64,000 nt of DNA from Ceriagrion tenellum (GCA_963169105.1 OY720639.1:93632559-93696558); one strand, 5' to 3'; positions 13,801 to 25,380 are shown, counted from the stretch's first letter. Program-made: numbers and translations. The notes: generated by a model not told the origin, from the letters alone.

Positions 13801-16800
13801 TGCTGGATTTCTTATGTCATGCATGAGATCTAAGGCAATGCCAATTTTTCTTGGTCTTTCCCGAATAAGCGCTAGTTTTTTAATGAATAATTAACCTGTA
13901 ATCGGCAATATCTATCTTAACTACTAGGACACAGGGGAATTGGGTAAACTTGACTGGCATGGATAGTTAGGTGCATCATGTGGTGTGCTAATGATGCAAA
14001 GATAACAGGATGAATCCACTGAGCAACCAATTTTTTTCCCTTCTTCATATCAGTGACGGGGAAAATAATGAGATTCTCAAGAAGCAAGAGGGCCAGGCTT
14101 AACATAAGGGGGAGAGGACACAAAATAGAGCAAGTTTACATGATAGGATAGCATTTTGGAGGAGAATGGGTTTAGTGGTAGGGACATTAGATGTAGAATT
14201 GCCATAGCTAAAGAAGTATTTTCAAAGATGAGGGAATTGATGAGAGAGGTCCGATTAGAGACTTGAAGAAAAGGTAGGTGAAAACTCTTCTGATATGGAG
14301 CAAGATGCTGTATGGGTTGGAGACTTGGTCAATGCAAAGGAAGCATGTACATAAACTTGAGGTGTTTGAGATGTGGGTGTGGAGAAAGATGGAGATGGTG
14401 AGCTGGATGGTTAGAAGGACAAACGAGGAGGTATTGGACGTGGTTGGAGAAGAGAGGAAGTTAGTACCCATGGTTTCGAGGAGGCAAAAGAGATAGGTGG
14501 AGAATGTATTGAAAGGAGAGGGTATATTGAAGAGGGCAATAAAGGGGAGGACACTGGGGACGTGCAGCAGAGGAAGGAAGATGATAGAAATCTGAACTAA
14601 ATAAAAAGCAGGAGATGATAAGAGGCATTCATGAGGGACCTAATGGCAGGCCATCCATAGAAGTGAAAACAGATTAATTTGAGTACCGTAAAAATTTCCA
14701 ACCATTGCATTTAACAAATGATGTGGTATGAAGTCACTCGCACGGGTGTATAAACACAATTTTTTTTCATGGCGAATTTCAGCCCTGGTGTACTGTAAAA
14801 ACTTAGCAATCAGCTGGTAGAATACTTCAATGAATATTGGTGGGACTAGGAGAGATTTCTTCCGATTTACATATCCTCATCACAGAACTTTAGCACACGT
14901 TTTTCTCGTAACTTTTACATCAAGAACCGTACTCCAGTTTGGAACCCATAATGGCAGATGGCCTCAATTGAAAAGGGATGGTTGTTGAGATGGACTGCTT
15001 AATGAATAATGTAACTCCTTTTCCAATCCAAATCAATGTATTGATAAAAAAAAGAAAATGCATTCAAATCAAACTGAAATGAATGATGCAAATTTCATTA
15101 CCTAGATCAACTATTGTCATTTATTTACAAATAATATATGAAAGCTTTTGCATAAATTAAGCAATAAATGTTACAAAGAAGGTTCACACACTCAAGTCAT
15201 ACAAATATCGGTATCAAATCACTCAATGTACAAGCAAATCAAATTGAATGAAGCCTGATTCAAGTCTGTAAAATTCAATGCAGATACATTTGCACTGCTG
15301 TTATTGAAGGCAATGGCAGGTTCAGGAGATCAAAAAGATTTCACTGCACTGTGAATACATCTAGGTCTTGCAATGACTTTTCAAATCAACTTCCTACAAT
15401 TGATAGACATAATTTTTTTCAACAGCAATACAAATAATGACATAAACTAGGATGTATGGTACATGTATGTTGTAAAATGCTAAAAATGACTGTAAGCCAA
15501 CAGGGACTTAATCCATTTTACATCAGTCTCAGGGGGCAGAGTGCAAAAATGATAAAATATGCACATTGTTCAAAATATGTAAATACAAATGGTCAAGTAT
15601 TATAAAACAGTTGACCATTTGAAGTACATATCATTGATTCATGTCATCGCATGATATCAGGACAGAATCCTACAAAATGAACTGTTTAATAGGTTTCAAC
15701 ATGGAATGCGCCAAGTTTCCACAACGCCTTCCTTAGTTCAAACCAAATGCAAATAATAGAATACGGACAAGGAAAGCATTAGGTGAGACAACCATAGGAA
15801 GTAAGTATGAATCTATAGCTAAGAATATATGCTCCTAAAGTTAATTTTGACTTTGGGGAGAGGAGTTTATAATAGTTATTTAGTACTATAAAAATTATCA
15901 TTTTTAATGGCCATGGTGGTTAGCATGGCTTCAATAAAAAATCATGAATAACTTTGACAGTAAAGTTACTCATGATTTTTGGCTCTTAATAGGGGAAACT
16001 ATGTATGTTGACCAGGTAATTAGAATGCTGGATTTCTTATGTCATGCATGAGATCTAAGGCAATGCCAATTTTTCTTGGTCTTTCCCGAATAAGCGCTAG
16101 TTTTTTAATGAATAATTAACCTGTAATCGGCAATATCTATCTTAACTACTAGGACACAGGGGAATTGGGTAAACTTGACTGGCATGGATAGTTAGGTGCA
16201 TCATGTGGTGTGCTAATGATGCAAAGATAACAGGATGAATCCACTGAGCAACCAATTTTTTTCCCTTCTTCATATCAGTGACGGGGAAAATAATGAGATT
16301 CTCAAGAAGCAAGAGGGCCAGGCTTAACATAAGGGGGAGAGGACACAAAATAGAGCAAGTTTACATGATAGGATAGCATTTTGGAGGAGAATGGGTTTAG
16401 TGGTAGGGACATTAGATGTAGAATTGCCATAGCTAAAGAAGTATTTTCAAAGATGAGGGAATTGATGAGAGAGGTCCGATTAGAGACTTGAAGAAAAGGT
16501 AGGTGAAAACTCTTCTGATATGGAGCAAGATGCTGTATGGGTTGGAGACTTGGTCAATGCAAAGGAAGCATGTACATAAACTTGAGGTGTTTGAGATGTG
16601 GGTGTGGAGAAAGATGGAGATGGTGAGCTGGATGGTTAGAAGGACAAACGAGGAGGTATTGGACGTGGTTGGAGAAGAGAGGAAGTTAGTACCCATGGTT
16701 TCGAGGAGGCAAAAGAGATAGGTGGAGAATGTATTGAAAGGAGAGGGTATATTGAAGAGGGCAATAAAGGGGAGGACACTGGGGACGTGCAGCAGAGGAA

Positions 16801-19800
16801 GGAAGATGATAGAAATCTGAACTAAATAAAAAGCAGGAGATGATAAGAGGCATTCATGAGGGACCTAATGGCAGGCCATCCATAGAAGTGAAAACAGATT
16901 AATTTGAGTACCGTAAAAATTTCCAACCATTGCATTTAACAAATGATGTGGTATGAAGTCACTCGCACGGGTGTATAAACACAATTTTTTTTCATGGCGA
17001 ATTTCAGCCCTGGTGTACTGTAAAAACTTAGCAATCAGCTGGTAGAATACTTCAATGAATATTGGTGGGACTAGGAGAGATTTCTTCCGATTTACATATC
17101 CTCATCACAGAACTTTAGCACACGTTTTTCTCGTAACTTTTACATCAAGAACCGTACTCCAGTTTGGAACCCATAATGGCAGATGGCCTCAATTGAAAAG
17201 GGATGGTTGTTGAGATGGACTGCTTAATGAATAATGTAACTCCTTTTAAACTGCATAATCTAACTTACACCACCACCAGCTGCCACTTTCACTTATATTT
17301 TTATAATTCTGAAGAGATTTAAGCAGCAAAAATTCAATTAGGAATTTTTGCGTCTTTATCCCTCCACCCTGTCCACCAAACTATCTCCTCAAGTCAAGTT
17401 TTATGCAATTCCCCAGCCTCCTATTAATTGAGGTAGATAGAGAGGGCATTGCATCATCAAATTGAATCCTGACAACCAAAATAACAACCGTATTGTTTAA
17501 CCCTTCTCCCTTCTTACTTTCCTATGGATAGCACGACAGAATGGACGAATTAGCAGATGTATAGCAAGAATATCCACCATCTGTTTAATTTAAGGCTTCT
17601 AACTCTCAGAACATACATTGGCTGCTCAGTGCCATAGATTCTATTCCATTTTACAATAGTTTTCATCAAAAAATGCGTATGATTATTACTTTAAATAAAT
17701 AAATAAAATATTTTAGGAGAATGCATATTAAAGAATAGCCTGATTTCCAGTAATTTATCGATGGAAAACATAGTCAAATTGCAAAATTAGTGTTTTAGCC
17801 CCCAAGCATGTTAGGAAAGTAAGGGTTAACTAAGATGCTAGACTGGCTTCAGCTTCTAGCATTGGCTAGTATAGCAAGTACCCTCTCTATCAACCCCAAT
17901 GATCCTGATAGCCATGGCAAATATTGCCAATTACAGATTAAATAAAAAAACTAGGGCATACACAGAAAAGACCTAGATGAATTATTGCTGCATTTGACCT
18001 CATGCAAGACATAAAAAATACGGCTTTCAAATTGGTGTGTCAAAGTATGTATTCTCCCCCTAAGCTCAGTTTCCACATAAGTCTCCAATTTAATAATTCA
18101 GCAGTATTACACCAATACTTACCCCCAGTAAGCCCCAATGTTGAGAATCTTTCTGATATAATCGCACCATTTATGGGTAGGATAGTAACAATGAGGAAAT
18201 CCGTACACACCCTGATGCTGGCCTCCAACAGAAATGAGATTAATCATTTGCGGCTGGACACAACGCTGGGCTAAAGCTCTCCTACAAGAAATATATTTGC
18301 CATCACAAGCAGATACAAATGATACATAATATATTGATGGCCTAAAATGAATAATTCTTAGCCTTAAAGCAGGTCAACTGTGACAGACAAAAACAGACAT
18401 AGAGCGAGAACAAAGTGATAGCATAAACGAACAAGTACAATGGTGACAAGAAGTATTAAAAAATCAGTCAAAGTAATAGAGAAAAGATGAGACACATTAC
18501 ACTCTAAAAATTTATTATAGTATAAGTTTACCAACCTCAATTGATATATAAATACATAATAATTATCTCCTCACCATCATTCTAACCCTAGCCCTCAAAA
18601 TGGGAAGGCAGTATCCTAGCCGCCACACCAACCAGATTCCCTAAATTTTTACCACATTATCTTATCCTTATACATAACTCTTCCACCTCCTGTATATCAA
18701 TGGATAGAATTTCAATCGTTCTTGCTTGTTTGTCACTGAGGAGAGCCAATAACCTTATTTTCTGATAACCTGTTTCGATATTTGGATAGTAGCGTTGTGT
18801 AGTTATTTTATTCTATTTCTGTAATATAAAGTTTGTGCCAAAAAAGAAATACCTAGGGTATTTAGTGGTAATATTTAAAATCTAAAGTTAGCTACAAAAC
18901 ACTTAAAAGGGGAATATTTTCAAACTGTGTCGTAAAAGGCACACCACAATGTTGGCTTTCATTCTGATGCCCAAAAGGCAGTTATCACCATACTAATGTA
19001 ACTTATAATTCACATTAAACATCTCAATATTATGCACAGGCAGGGAAAATATTAACTATTTATTACTTACAAGTTAGCCATCACTTCTCTAATCAGGGAA
19101 ATGTTCAATCTCACCCTTAGTTTCAGGAACTCCATTGCCTTTTATCAAATAATGGTCCATTATCTCTATGGTCTATTAGGCTCTTCGTTTCGTCTTCATA
19201 ACTTTGGTTGAATTCAGTATTGAAAAGTTCAGTGAAACTAATTGCCTCTTGTTTGAGCAACATGTCCCAGCAACTTTGTAGCAAATTATGGTAAATGAAC
19301 ATACTACTGCACAGTGATGTCACCAAAAATGTCGTCATTGGTCGTTCAATTCTAATATTGGTTGACAGCAGCCCTCCACCCTTCCCTATTGAATGCTAGT
19401 TCTCTTACCTCCTGGAATTTTTCCCAATATTATTTCCTCTTTGTTTGGTCATTAAACTTATCCCTGGATCTTCCTCTGGGGACTTTTCCCTCTATTTTAT
19501 CTTCAATTATGTTCTTCACAAACACATTGTGCCTCAAGGTGTGTCCGATCCATCTGGTTCTTCTTGTCTGTATGGTGTTCCATATTGTCCTCTCCTCTTC
19601 TACTCTTCTGTACACTTCATTTCTTATTTTGTCTGTACATTTTATCCTCAGTATCCTCCTCCAGAACCAGGTTTTGAAGGCTTCTATTCTTCTCTGGTCA
19701 GCTTTTCCAATGGTCCATGCCTCCAATCTATAGAGAGCCAAGCTCCACACAAATATTTTCACAAACTGTTTTCTGGATTGTAGTCCTATCATCTTTGAGC

Positions 19801-22800
19801 AAAGCAGTAGTCTTGTTCCCAAGAATGCTTTCTTAGCTTGGGCTATTCTCTGCTTGATGTCCGTTGTACTTCTTCTGTCCCATGTGAAATAAGTGAAGGA
19901 ATCCACTTGCTCTAATTTCTCTCCTTTCAGGGTGACTTCTACATTCAGCTTCTCTCTTTAGCATACTAGGATTTTGGTCTTCATCCAATTTATATTCATG
20001 CTGTATTCTTGGAGAACTTGGTCCATTACGTTTAGTGACCTTTGAAGATCATTGCGATTTCCACATATGACTGCAATATCATCTGTGAAGTGAAGCATAT
20101 TTATTTCTTCTCCGTTTATCTTTATTCCACTCAGTCCTAAGATTGGTTGACAGTTGCTATCTATTACTAGTTTCCTTCATATCTCTTCCTATGTACTTTC
20201 CTCTTTATTTGATCCACAAACTTATTCCCGAGTCTTCCTCTGGGGACTTTTCCCTCTATTTTGCCTTCAATTATGTTCTTCACAAACACATTGTGTCATA
20301 GAGTGTGCCCAATCCATCTGGTTTTTCATTTCTGTATAGCATTCCAAATGGTCCTTTCCTATTCTACTCTTCAGTAAACTTCATCATTTTTTATTTTATC
20401 TCTCCATTTGGTTTCCAAAAACTCCGTATGAAGGTCAAACATTTAAAAAAAACACAAAAAAGTCTGACTCCCCAGCAATTCCCTTAAGAATCTAAGCCAA
20501 ATTATCAATAATTATACATAAAGATATTTACCCATGTTTCCAACAAGTTGCAGTGTAGCCTCAACAAAATAAGAATTCAATACATGTCAATTACACTTTA
20601 CATCACACTTCCCTTTATAAAATAAAAGTCAATTAATTTCTCATTTTAAAATAACAGAATAATATTATTTAACATTTCAAGTATTATTGACCCATATCAA
20701 ATTTCAAAGGTGCGATGTTGCTCCACCTGATATTTGTACAGTTTGGGTTTGAAGGAGTTAACTGACAAACTTTGTTTAAAAATCAATGGAGGTAGTTCCA
20801 ATATTCCATTTATGCTATTTGGAATGAGTTTTGAAAAAAGATGGTGCAGTGATCAGGGTAGCAAAAAAGAAATTTGATCTGATGAAATGAATCAAGTTCA
20901 GCAGTCTTTTTGTTGAACTCTCTGCTCTGGAAGGCACCCAAGCAGGGATCAAGATCCGACTGAATAATCTCCACCATCACCAAAATTTCAACCCAAGACC
21001 TTGGAATGGGAAGCCAGTTAGCCTAGACACCAACCCCACTGATTTTTAATGATTGATATGGCACCAGTAGATAGTAGATATGGCCTTCCATGATAACTAC
21101 CAACCACTTTAGCTCCCAATAGACTCTTCTATCATATTCACCCATTTATAAACTCTATCCATTCCTCTCATACAATAAATTTCTCCATCAGGAATCCGTT
21201 TTACTCTACGCATCTTAAGGCCTGGTTACATGACATATTGACCTGTATAAGTCAATGTGTGGATGCATAAACGTGTGAATAAACACAGGAAAATTCGTCA
21301 TGTAATCACACAAACTTGTACGAATGCATGAACCTGAAAATAGAACTTGCTCTACTTGGTTCATGACTTCGTGCAATACATATGCAGGTAAATGTATTGA
21401 GTAACCAGGCCTTCGTGTATTTTTTCAAAGAGAATAAAGCAATGAAACACATTACTCGCACACTTTTTCATAACGTGAAAATCTGATCCAAAATGTGGAT
21501 TGTGAATTTCAAAAATCTTCAAGGACAAGGAACATGAGAATGCTTTGACAAAAATCAGCAATTAATCTACCATTTGGCTGACAATTCACTCAGAAAACAG
21601 CTTGCATTCCTGAGGCAATGTGTGCGAGTCAAGGACTAGCAAACCCTTCACTAGGGTTCTCCACCCTTCACTAGGGACAATACACTGTTGGCCCTTTATC
21701 AGCCCTCAATGTTCAAATCCTTCCCTAAATAATGGCCAACTTTAGAATTATTGTTGTCTTCTTCAGTGAATTTTTTTCACTCCACAGCAGGCAGGACAAT
21801 TCAAAGCAAAAGGACAGTCTTTCTCTACTACCAGTCGTGCTAGAGTGGGAAAGGGAAGGAATTACCTATATTTGAAAATGAAATTCCAGGCTGAATTCAA
21901 ATCCTTCTAGGCAAAATAAACAATGATCGACTTTTACCATAAAATTAATAGGAAAAATCCACTGATGATAAATGGTTAGAGTAGCCGCAGCTTTAACTTT
22001 TTAAAGGGACACATTGCTCAAGAATCTTACTCATAGAAGTGAGACTTGAAGTTGCTCAACACCCAAATGACTTGGGATATGAATCAACATCATCGATAAC
22101 CTCATTGCCTTAACCATGATCGAAAAGAGAGTGTAACCTAAGTAGCTAAAGCGAGAGAATTTTCACACGGCTTAAAAATGCAATGATGAATTCCTTCCCG
22201 CTAATCAGTCAGGAGAAATAACTGACTGAAAGAAAGGACTGTAAACTTACCCTCCAGACAGACCAGTCGATCAAATGAATATGCAATAGAGCGCAAATTG
22301 AATCAACCTAACAGGATTTTCCCAAGATATTTAGTATAGTCTCTCACAGAATATATTCTCCTCGAGCAACCGCTGGCGGCTACATTTACGGTGAATATCG
22401 TTATACGTCTTAACTACAGAGTAATCCAACAGTCAGCAAACTAAAATAACGCTACAAAACAACGCTACCGTGCCACTGAATGTTAACAATACCAAATGTC
22501 AATAACCTCCGATAAGAAAATGACACCTTTTAGTACTCACAAGAATTGGCCACCTTGTGAAAATCCGATTCCATTGTATCCATTGGCAAGCTCCGGATCT
22601 TTGGAGATAATATCACATGCCATTTCTACTTGAGTGTTGGCGTTTAGAAATAGACTGTTTTCTGTGTCCTACACAATGATTACAAAAGTTAGATGAGCAA
22701 AAGCATACCAACACGATCAAAACTAGGAAAAGCGGAGCTTAACATACCTCCTCAGGATTTTGACCGATCATAATTGATTTGACATAAACACCTGGTATAC

Positions 22801-23043
22801 TTTCCTCAAGCATTTTCTTGATAGCTCCTAGACTACCAGAATTACAGCAGTTATCTCCTAGAATGCATAGGAATCGGTAACAAGGTAGAAGGACATTATA
22901 TAGAGCGTATTAAGTAATAAACTGTGTAAAAAATACAAACCCATTCCATGCCAAAGAACTATTGGGATGGGATTCGAAGCTGCACACGAAAACTTGGCGA
23001 AATAAACATTTAAAATAAGAATCAAAGACCCTAATTTCCACAT
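7730..23043 (-). CDS. PPT1: palmitoyl-protein thioesterase 1 (complete, 7 coding exons)
   Basis: Lysosomal serine hydrolase that removes thioester-linked palmitate from S-acylated proteins during their degradation. CDS is complement(join(7730..7855, 11908..12078, 12589..12694, 18123..18281, 22541..22668, 22748..22857, 22941..23043)): 903 nt, 300 residues plus stop, all junction phases compatible. The N-terminus is a hydrophobic signal peptide (residues 1 to about 22), followed by the VLWHGMGD oxyanion segment (29-36), the GFSQGG nucleophile elbow with Ser108, and SVGGQHQGV (131-139). Asp226 lies in FNNDT and His282 in NGQHLQF. Family knowledge: human PPT1 uses Ser115, Asp233 and His289, and is about 306 residues. 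Sequons Asn205-Lys-Thr and Asn225-Asp-Thr match two known glycosylation positions. The start is the only Met ahead of the signal peptide. Oddities: intron 5 has a GC donor, and the usual EGDH around the catalytic His is NGQH. Otherwise it looks functional. Confidence 0.96.
8126..8919. mobile_element. TTAA-flanked non-autonomous element, 0.8 kb
   Basis: TTAA at 8126-8129 and 8916-8919. Inverted termini CCCTTAAGCTGCGG and CCGCAGCTAAGAGG. Subterminal AAACGTTT-type repeats sit near the right end. GC-richer than its surroundings at both flanks. No transposase frame. Termini resemble, but are not identical to, the 3377-3684 element, so probably a related piggyBac-like family. Confidence 0.75.
9131..9546. 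mobile_element. hAT-like non-autonomous element with 8-bp duplication
   Basis: Left end TAGGGATGAGTGGATTCC, right end (reverse complement) TAAAATGAGTCGAATCC. Flanks are ATCTCAAT and ATCTTAAT. Internal GATTC-type subrepeats cluster at both ends, as in 27472-27991 and 53881-54980. Confidence 0.75.
10545..10745. repeat. foldback repeat, one inverted and two direct copies
   Basis: A unit of about 58 bp occurs on the minus strand (about 10548-10606), then on plus (about 10613-10670) and again on plus (about 10688-10745). Each has the order CTTGAAAA, a potential hairpin, then a GAAACTGG-like box. The architecture resembles the hammerhead-like repeats at 43215 and 44603. Confidence 0.6.
11463..11668. 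repeat. dispersed repeat, copy 2
   Basis: Second copy of the 207-bp repeat at 7270-7476, same orientation, in PPT1 intron 6 about 240 bp from exon 6. Target-site duplications are not obvious. Confidence 0.75.
11908..12078 (-). CDS. PPT1: PPT1 coding exon 6 (catalytic Asp)
   Basis: Residues 203-259, exactly 57 codons. It has FINKTYINQL, FVMVKFNNDT (catalytic Asp226 by alignment), ESEWFEFY and KIYIQ. The acceptor has a strong pyrimidine tract ending TTTAG, and the donor is CAG followed by GTCAGT. Two N-glycosylation sequons start at residues 205 and 225. Confidence 0.95.
12079..12588 (-). other. PPT1 intron 5 (GC-AG)
   Basis: 510-nt intron. The donor is GCAAGTAAA, a strong match to the GC-donor consensus after the first two bases. 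The acceptor tract TTTTTCTTTGCTGTTTAG is strong. No repeats recognised inside. Confidence 0.85.
12589..12694 (-). CDS. PPT1: PPT1 coding exon 5 (GC donor)
   Basis: Residues 168-202 plus the last base of Gly167: WVQNSLVQAEYWHDP through ADINNEN. The acceptor is GCTGCAG. The only donor that keeps phase and alignment is AAT followed by GCAAGTAAA, a GC-AG intron. The nearby GT (two bases later) would put exon 6 out of frame at once. Confidence 0.92.
12798..15022. repeat. tandem duplication, unit 1 (2225 bp)
   Basis: Repeats head-to-tail at 15023-17247 with an exact offset of 2225. I saw no difference in the stretches compared, and the open frames in the two units translate identically. The junction shows short pyrimidine microhomology (CTCCTTTT before the join, TTTC at the left edge). 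The unit carries an RTE-type LINE fragment. Confidence 0.95.
14150..14640 (+). mobile_element. RTE-type LINE fragment (unit 1)
   Basis: Decayed C-terminal part of an RTE-clade reverse transcriptase. The frame at 14278-14496 has YGLETWSMQRK, LEVFEMWVWRKME and NEEVLDVVGEE, the signature of the region after the RT domain. Upstream (14196-14240) IAIAKEVFSKMREL is also family-like. Stops interrupt it, and both ends are truncated. Confidence 0.75.
15023..17247. repeat. tandem duplication, unit 2 (2225 bp)
   Basis: Second copy of 12798-15022. It starts AATCCAAATCAATG after the join and ends at CTCCTTTT, where unique intron sequence (AAACTGCATAATC) resumes. Either a very recent duplication or an assembly artefact. 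Confidence 0.95.
16375..16865 (+). mobile_element. RTE-type LINE fragment (unit 2)
   Basis: Identical copy of the 14150-14640 fragment, carried by the tandem duplication rather than by a separate insertion. Confidence 0.75.
18123..18281 (-). CDS. PPT1: PPT1 coding exon 4
   Basis: Residues 115-166 with split codons at both ends. It encodes RALAQRC, MINLISVGGQHQGVYGFPHC, then WCDYIRKILNIGAY, all aligning with PPT1 without gaps. The acceptor is CTTGTAG and the donor GG followed by GTAAGT. The open reading frame on the plus strand here is an antisense shadow. Confidence 0.95.
19345..20160 (-). mobile_element. RTE-clade LINE, RT end and C-terminus
   Basis: On the minus strand the reverse-transcriptase motif FTDDIAV lies near 20080, then MNINWMKTKIL. 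The open frame at 19430-19906 follows, with YRLEAWTIGKADQRRIEAFK, WFWRRILRI and TRWIGHTLRHN. These are typical of RTE elements. 5'-truncated, with at least one stop or frame change between the RT part and the C-terminus. Confidence 0.85.
20165..20440 (-). mobile_element. second RTE 3' fragment
   Basis: Diverged repeat of 19390-19640: the same succession of TCTTCCTCTGGGGACTTTTC, TTCAATTATGTTCTTCACAA and ACACATTGTG. It lies directly beside the first fragment, so may be a local duplication or a second insertion. Confidence 0.7.
21217..21413. mobile_element. AGGCC-ended MITE, copy 1
   Basis: Inverted termini AAGGCCTGGTTACATGACAT and, from the right, AAGGCCTGGTTACTCAATAC. About 197 bp with internal CGAATGCATGAAC-like repeats. 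Two more family copies occur at 24486 and 26734. Confidence 0.8.
22541..22668 (-). CDS. PPT1: PPT1 coding exon 3 (nucleophile elbow)
   Basis: Residues 72-113 plus two bases of Leu114. It carries NANTQV and the catalytic GFSQGGQF, with Ser108 as nucleophile. The acceptor is GTGTAG and the donor GTGAGT. Intron 3 is about 4.3 kb (18282-22540) and contains RTE fragments and one MITE. Confidence 0.95.
22748..22857 (-). CDS. PPT1: PPT1 coding exon 2
   Basis: Residues 35-71, DNCCNS through IGQNPEE. The acceptor is TTCTAG and the donor GAG followed by GTATGT. The exon ends in phase 0. The paired cysteines after GMGD match the conserved CCN of PPT1. Intron 2 is 79 nt (22669-22747). Confidence 0.95.
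22941..23043 (-). CDS. PPT1: PPT1 coding exon 1 (signal peptide, WHGMG)
   Basis: Encodes residues 1-34 plus the first base of Gly35. A hydrophobic leader ending near FSCAAS is followed by IPIVLWHGMG, the first beta strand and oxyanion loop of the thioesterase fold. The donor is ATGG followed by GTTTGT. Intron 1 is only 83 nt (22858-22940). Confidence 0.95.
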
Positions 23044-23368
23044 CTTGCTAATGTTTTGAACTTTGAATGAAGATAATTGACGCTCGCTACCCGCGGCGTC
23101 CTCCAGCTGATCTACCGCGACTGCATTTGAAGACCCACCCGTGCCAGCTCTATCAACTCGTTCAGCCGTGACGTCTCCTTCTCGCCAGTAATCTTAAATG
23201 AACTCCAGACGTTCCTCTTTCGAGAGAAACTTTGCCGTTGCGCAAAAAAACAGACTGCGGCGAAATTTGGTGATGGAAGACGTGTGCCAGTCTTATGGTT
23301 GCCTCAGGATGTGAATCAAATTGTAAATCGATTTTTTTTCTCCCCTGCTATCACTTCACAAACAATGT
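23044..23368. promoter_or_regulatory. PPT1 5' UTR and upstream region
   Basis: GC-richer stretch directly upstream of the PPT1 start codon and ahead of an unplaced plus-strand ORF. The promoter should lie here by position. I see no clear TATA box, and the transcription start cannot be set from sequence alone. Confidence 0.4.
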
Positions 23369-23623
23369 ATGCCTGGCGTGCAGAACATTGACCTTCGCGT
23401 AACAAGTAGGAATCTTGCGACAGCCTCAGAATTTCCAAATGACAAATTAAAGCGGATGTACTCTGTCGCGCGCTGGTACATTATTCGAGCTATTTGTTTC
23501 TTATGTAATATTTACGTGACGGCCACGGTCGTAGAGAAGGAGGCGGCTTACCATGGAACCAACAAAGACCTCTTTCTTCAGCTGCGAAACAGCTTCCCTC
23601 TGGAACGAATGAAACTGGCCTAA
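23369..23623 (+). CDS. unrecognised 84-codon ORF upstream of PPT1
   Basis: Opens with MPGVQNID and ends RMKLA before TAA. It has one moderately hydrophobic stretch (about residues 32-52, WYIIRAICFLCNIYVTATV) that could be a membrane segment. I recognise no family. It lies about 325 bp from the PPT1 start in the divergent orientation, so it could be the first exon of a neighbouring gene, a small protein or chance. There is no codon-bias or homology support. Confidence 0.15.
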   Translation: MPGVQNIDLRVTSRNLATASEFPNDKLKRMYSVARWYIIRAICFLCNIYVTATVVEKEAAYHGTNKDLFLQLRNSFPLERMKLA

Positions 23624-24485
23624 AAAGGAAAAGTGGAGTTCCTTTTTTAATGGTTATTTCAAATATCAGACAAGTACTAAACTTAATAACTGTACTGCTA
23701 ATATTGACCGACTCCGCAATTATTCATGCATGGGAACTAGCCATATTCCCTAAACAATTTTTCTGCATCTTATGCGTCTTACTATTAACCAGAACATGGA
23801 AATGTGTCATGTTATTATGCTACTGCACTTGTCACAGCTCTATCTGAGTTCATTCGGCTACAGCACTGCAGCATGATTTGATAATGCGCAAATAAAACAG
23901 CATCGTATACGGGCGCATCGTTGAATGTAAGGCGTGTGAAGAAATCGAATGAAATTGTGTGTAGTTGGAGGCAGTGGTCTTTGTATGTACTAACCAATTC
24001 AGTACATAGGTTAAAGAGGTGTGTATTTGGCATTTCCATCAGCTAATGACTCAAAGTATAGTATCTTACGCTTTGGGAGTTGATGAGATTAGAGTGTGTT
24101 TGCCTTGTGAAGCTGGTGGTCCTGTCAACGGTAATGGCCATTTCCCGGGACTTCAGAGGCGAGGGAGGAGCTCCAATTGCGAATTAGCCTACGTTTTGAG
24201 CCAGAATTCATCAGTATCCGTTAGATCGAATGCATAATCGGTAAGTTGCCTCCTAATTCTTGATTTTCCTTTCGCTGTAAGCCCAGCTGGTCGTGGATGT
24301 TGACCAGGTGCTCGAACTTAATTTGCGTCGGGTAATATATTTCTTCCAGTGTTTAATAATATCATGGAATGGTAGAAAATGGCCAAGTTTCTAGTGGTGT
24401 TAATAAGGATTTCGGAACTAAACATCCATCTCCAGTTGTGAATTTTTCATAAACATTCGTTATTTGGTTGTGTCATCGAGTCTTC
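23624..24485. other. upstream flank, nothing recognised
   Basis: Short open frames on both strands without recognisable motifs. No paired transposon termini seen. Confidence 0.5.
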
Positions 24486-24679
24486 AGGCCTGGTTAGATG
24501 ATACATTAACCCGGTTTGAGTTAATGTGTGATTGCAAGAACGCAAAAATTCACCGTGTAACCTAACAAATTTTTACGAATGAATGAGCAGGAAAATAGAC
24601 CCTGCTATAGTTGGTTCATGCATTCATACACGAGCCCTTACATTACCACGTACCTGTGTGTATCGCGCAACCAGGCCTT
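24486..24679. mobile_element. AGGCC-ended MITE, copy 2
   Basis: Left end AGGCCTGGTTAGATGATACA, right end (reverse complement) AAGGCCTGGTTGCGCGATAC. About 194 bp with central sequence similar to copy 1 (ACGAATGAATGAGCAGGAAA). Confidence 0.8.
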
Positions 24680-25380
24680 AAGCAGTGTTCTTCCAGTGGC
24701 ATAATTCACATGAGAATAATTGCAGGGTAGGTACACATGTTCAAAGCTTCTATAGGAACTGTTCAATTTAAAAAAAGCTTAATGAACTCAGCGCATTTGC
24801 AGGGATGGATTAAGATTGTTGTTTGACGGGGGTTGCTACTTTCCGGGGGGTCTGTGGGTTATAGAATACTTAATTATTATCGTATTAATTATCTTCTCAG
24901 GAATTATTGGGGATCACCCACACCCCCTGTACGAATACCTACTAAGCTATGATAGGTAGCCCCCCTTGTTCAGCAAAGTTTCATAATTGAGCCTTACCCA
25001 TTTTGACCGTTGCTAAAGCCGACGTGAAATTCAGCTCTACTTTATTTTACTGCTGTCGGGACAGATCGTTCATATGTTTCGTTTGATTATCTTTGGATTT
25101 TGATGTAGGTGAGGTTCCTTTTTATTTTTTCTCATTTGTCTTCCGCCTGCCATGGTACAGAATTGAATATTCGGCGCTCAGCTCATGTACAACCCTCTGT
25201 CAGCGAAATAATCAAGGGGATGGCACATTTAAAATACCAAATATTAGTGCTCGCTCGTGATGATGGGTGCGAATATGACAGGTGAAACTTAAGAAAAACA
25301 TCGGATAATAGAGCTACAATAAAAGCGAGGTGGGGTTGGGACAATCGAACGTCATGTCGCATTTCGTTATTTTGCCTTTA
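24680..25380. other. non-coding, nothing firm
   Basis: Contains G-rich and C-rich tracts around 24825-24860 and 24910-24970 that could be ends of a small element, but I could not pair termini or a target duplication. Confidence 0.4.

Larger units (their letters stand above)
12695..18122 (-). other. PPT1 intron 4
   Basis: 5.4-kb intron dominated by a 2 x 2225-bp tandem duplication (12798-17247). Remaining sequence (17248-18122) is non-coding and AT-rich, with no recognised element. Confidence 0.9.
18282..22540 (-). other. PPT1 intron 3
   Basis: 4.26-kb intron. Contains RTE fragments (19345-20440) and an AGGCC-ended MITE (21217-21413). A short direct repeat of ACCCTTCACTAGGG occurs at about 21645-21675. 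Elsewhere I see no recognisable feature. Confidence 0.9.

Noticed and set aside
18002..18274. 90-codon plus-strand ORF
   Set aside because: It is antisense to PPT1 exon 4, whose minus-strand reading is unmistakable.
19362..19783. Plus-strand ORFs of 123 and 112 codons with hydrophobic residues
   Set aside because: They are antisense to the RTE reverse-transcriptase fragment on the minus strand.
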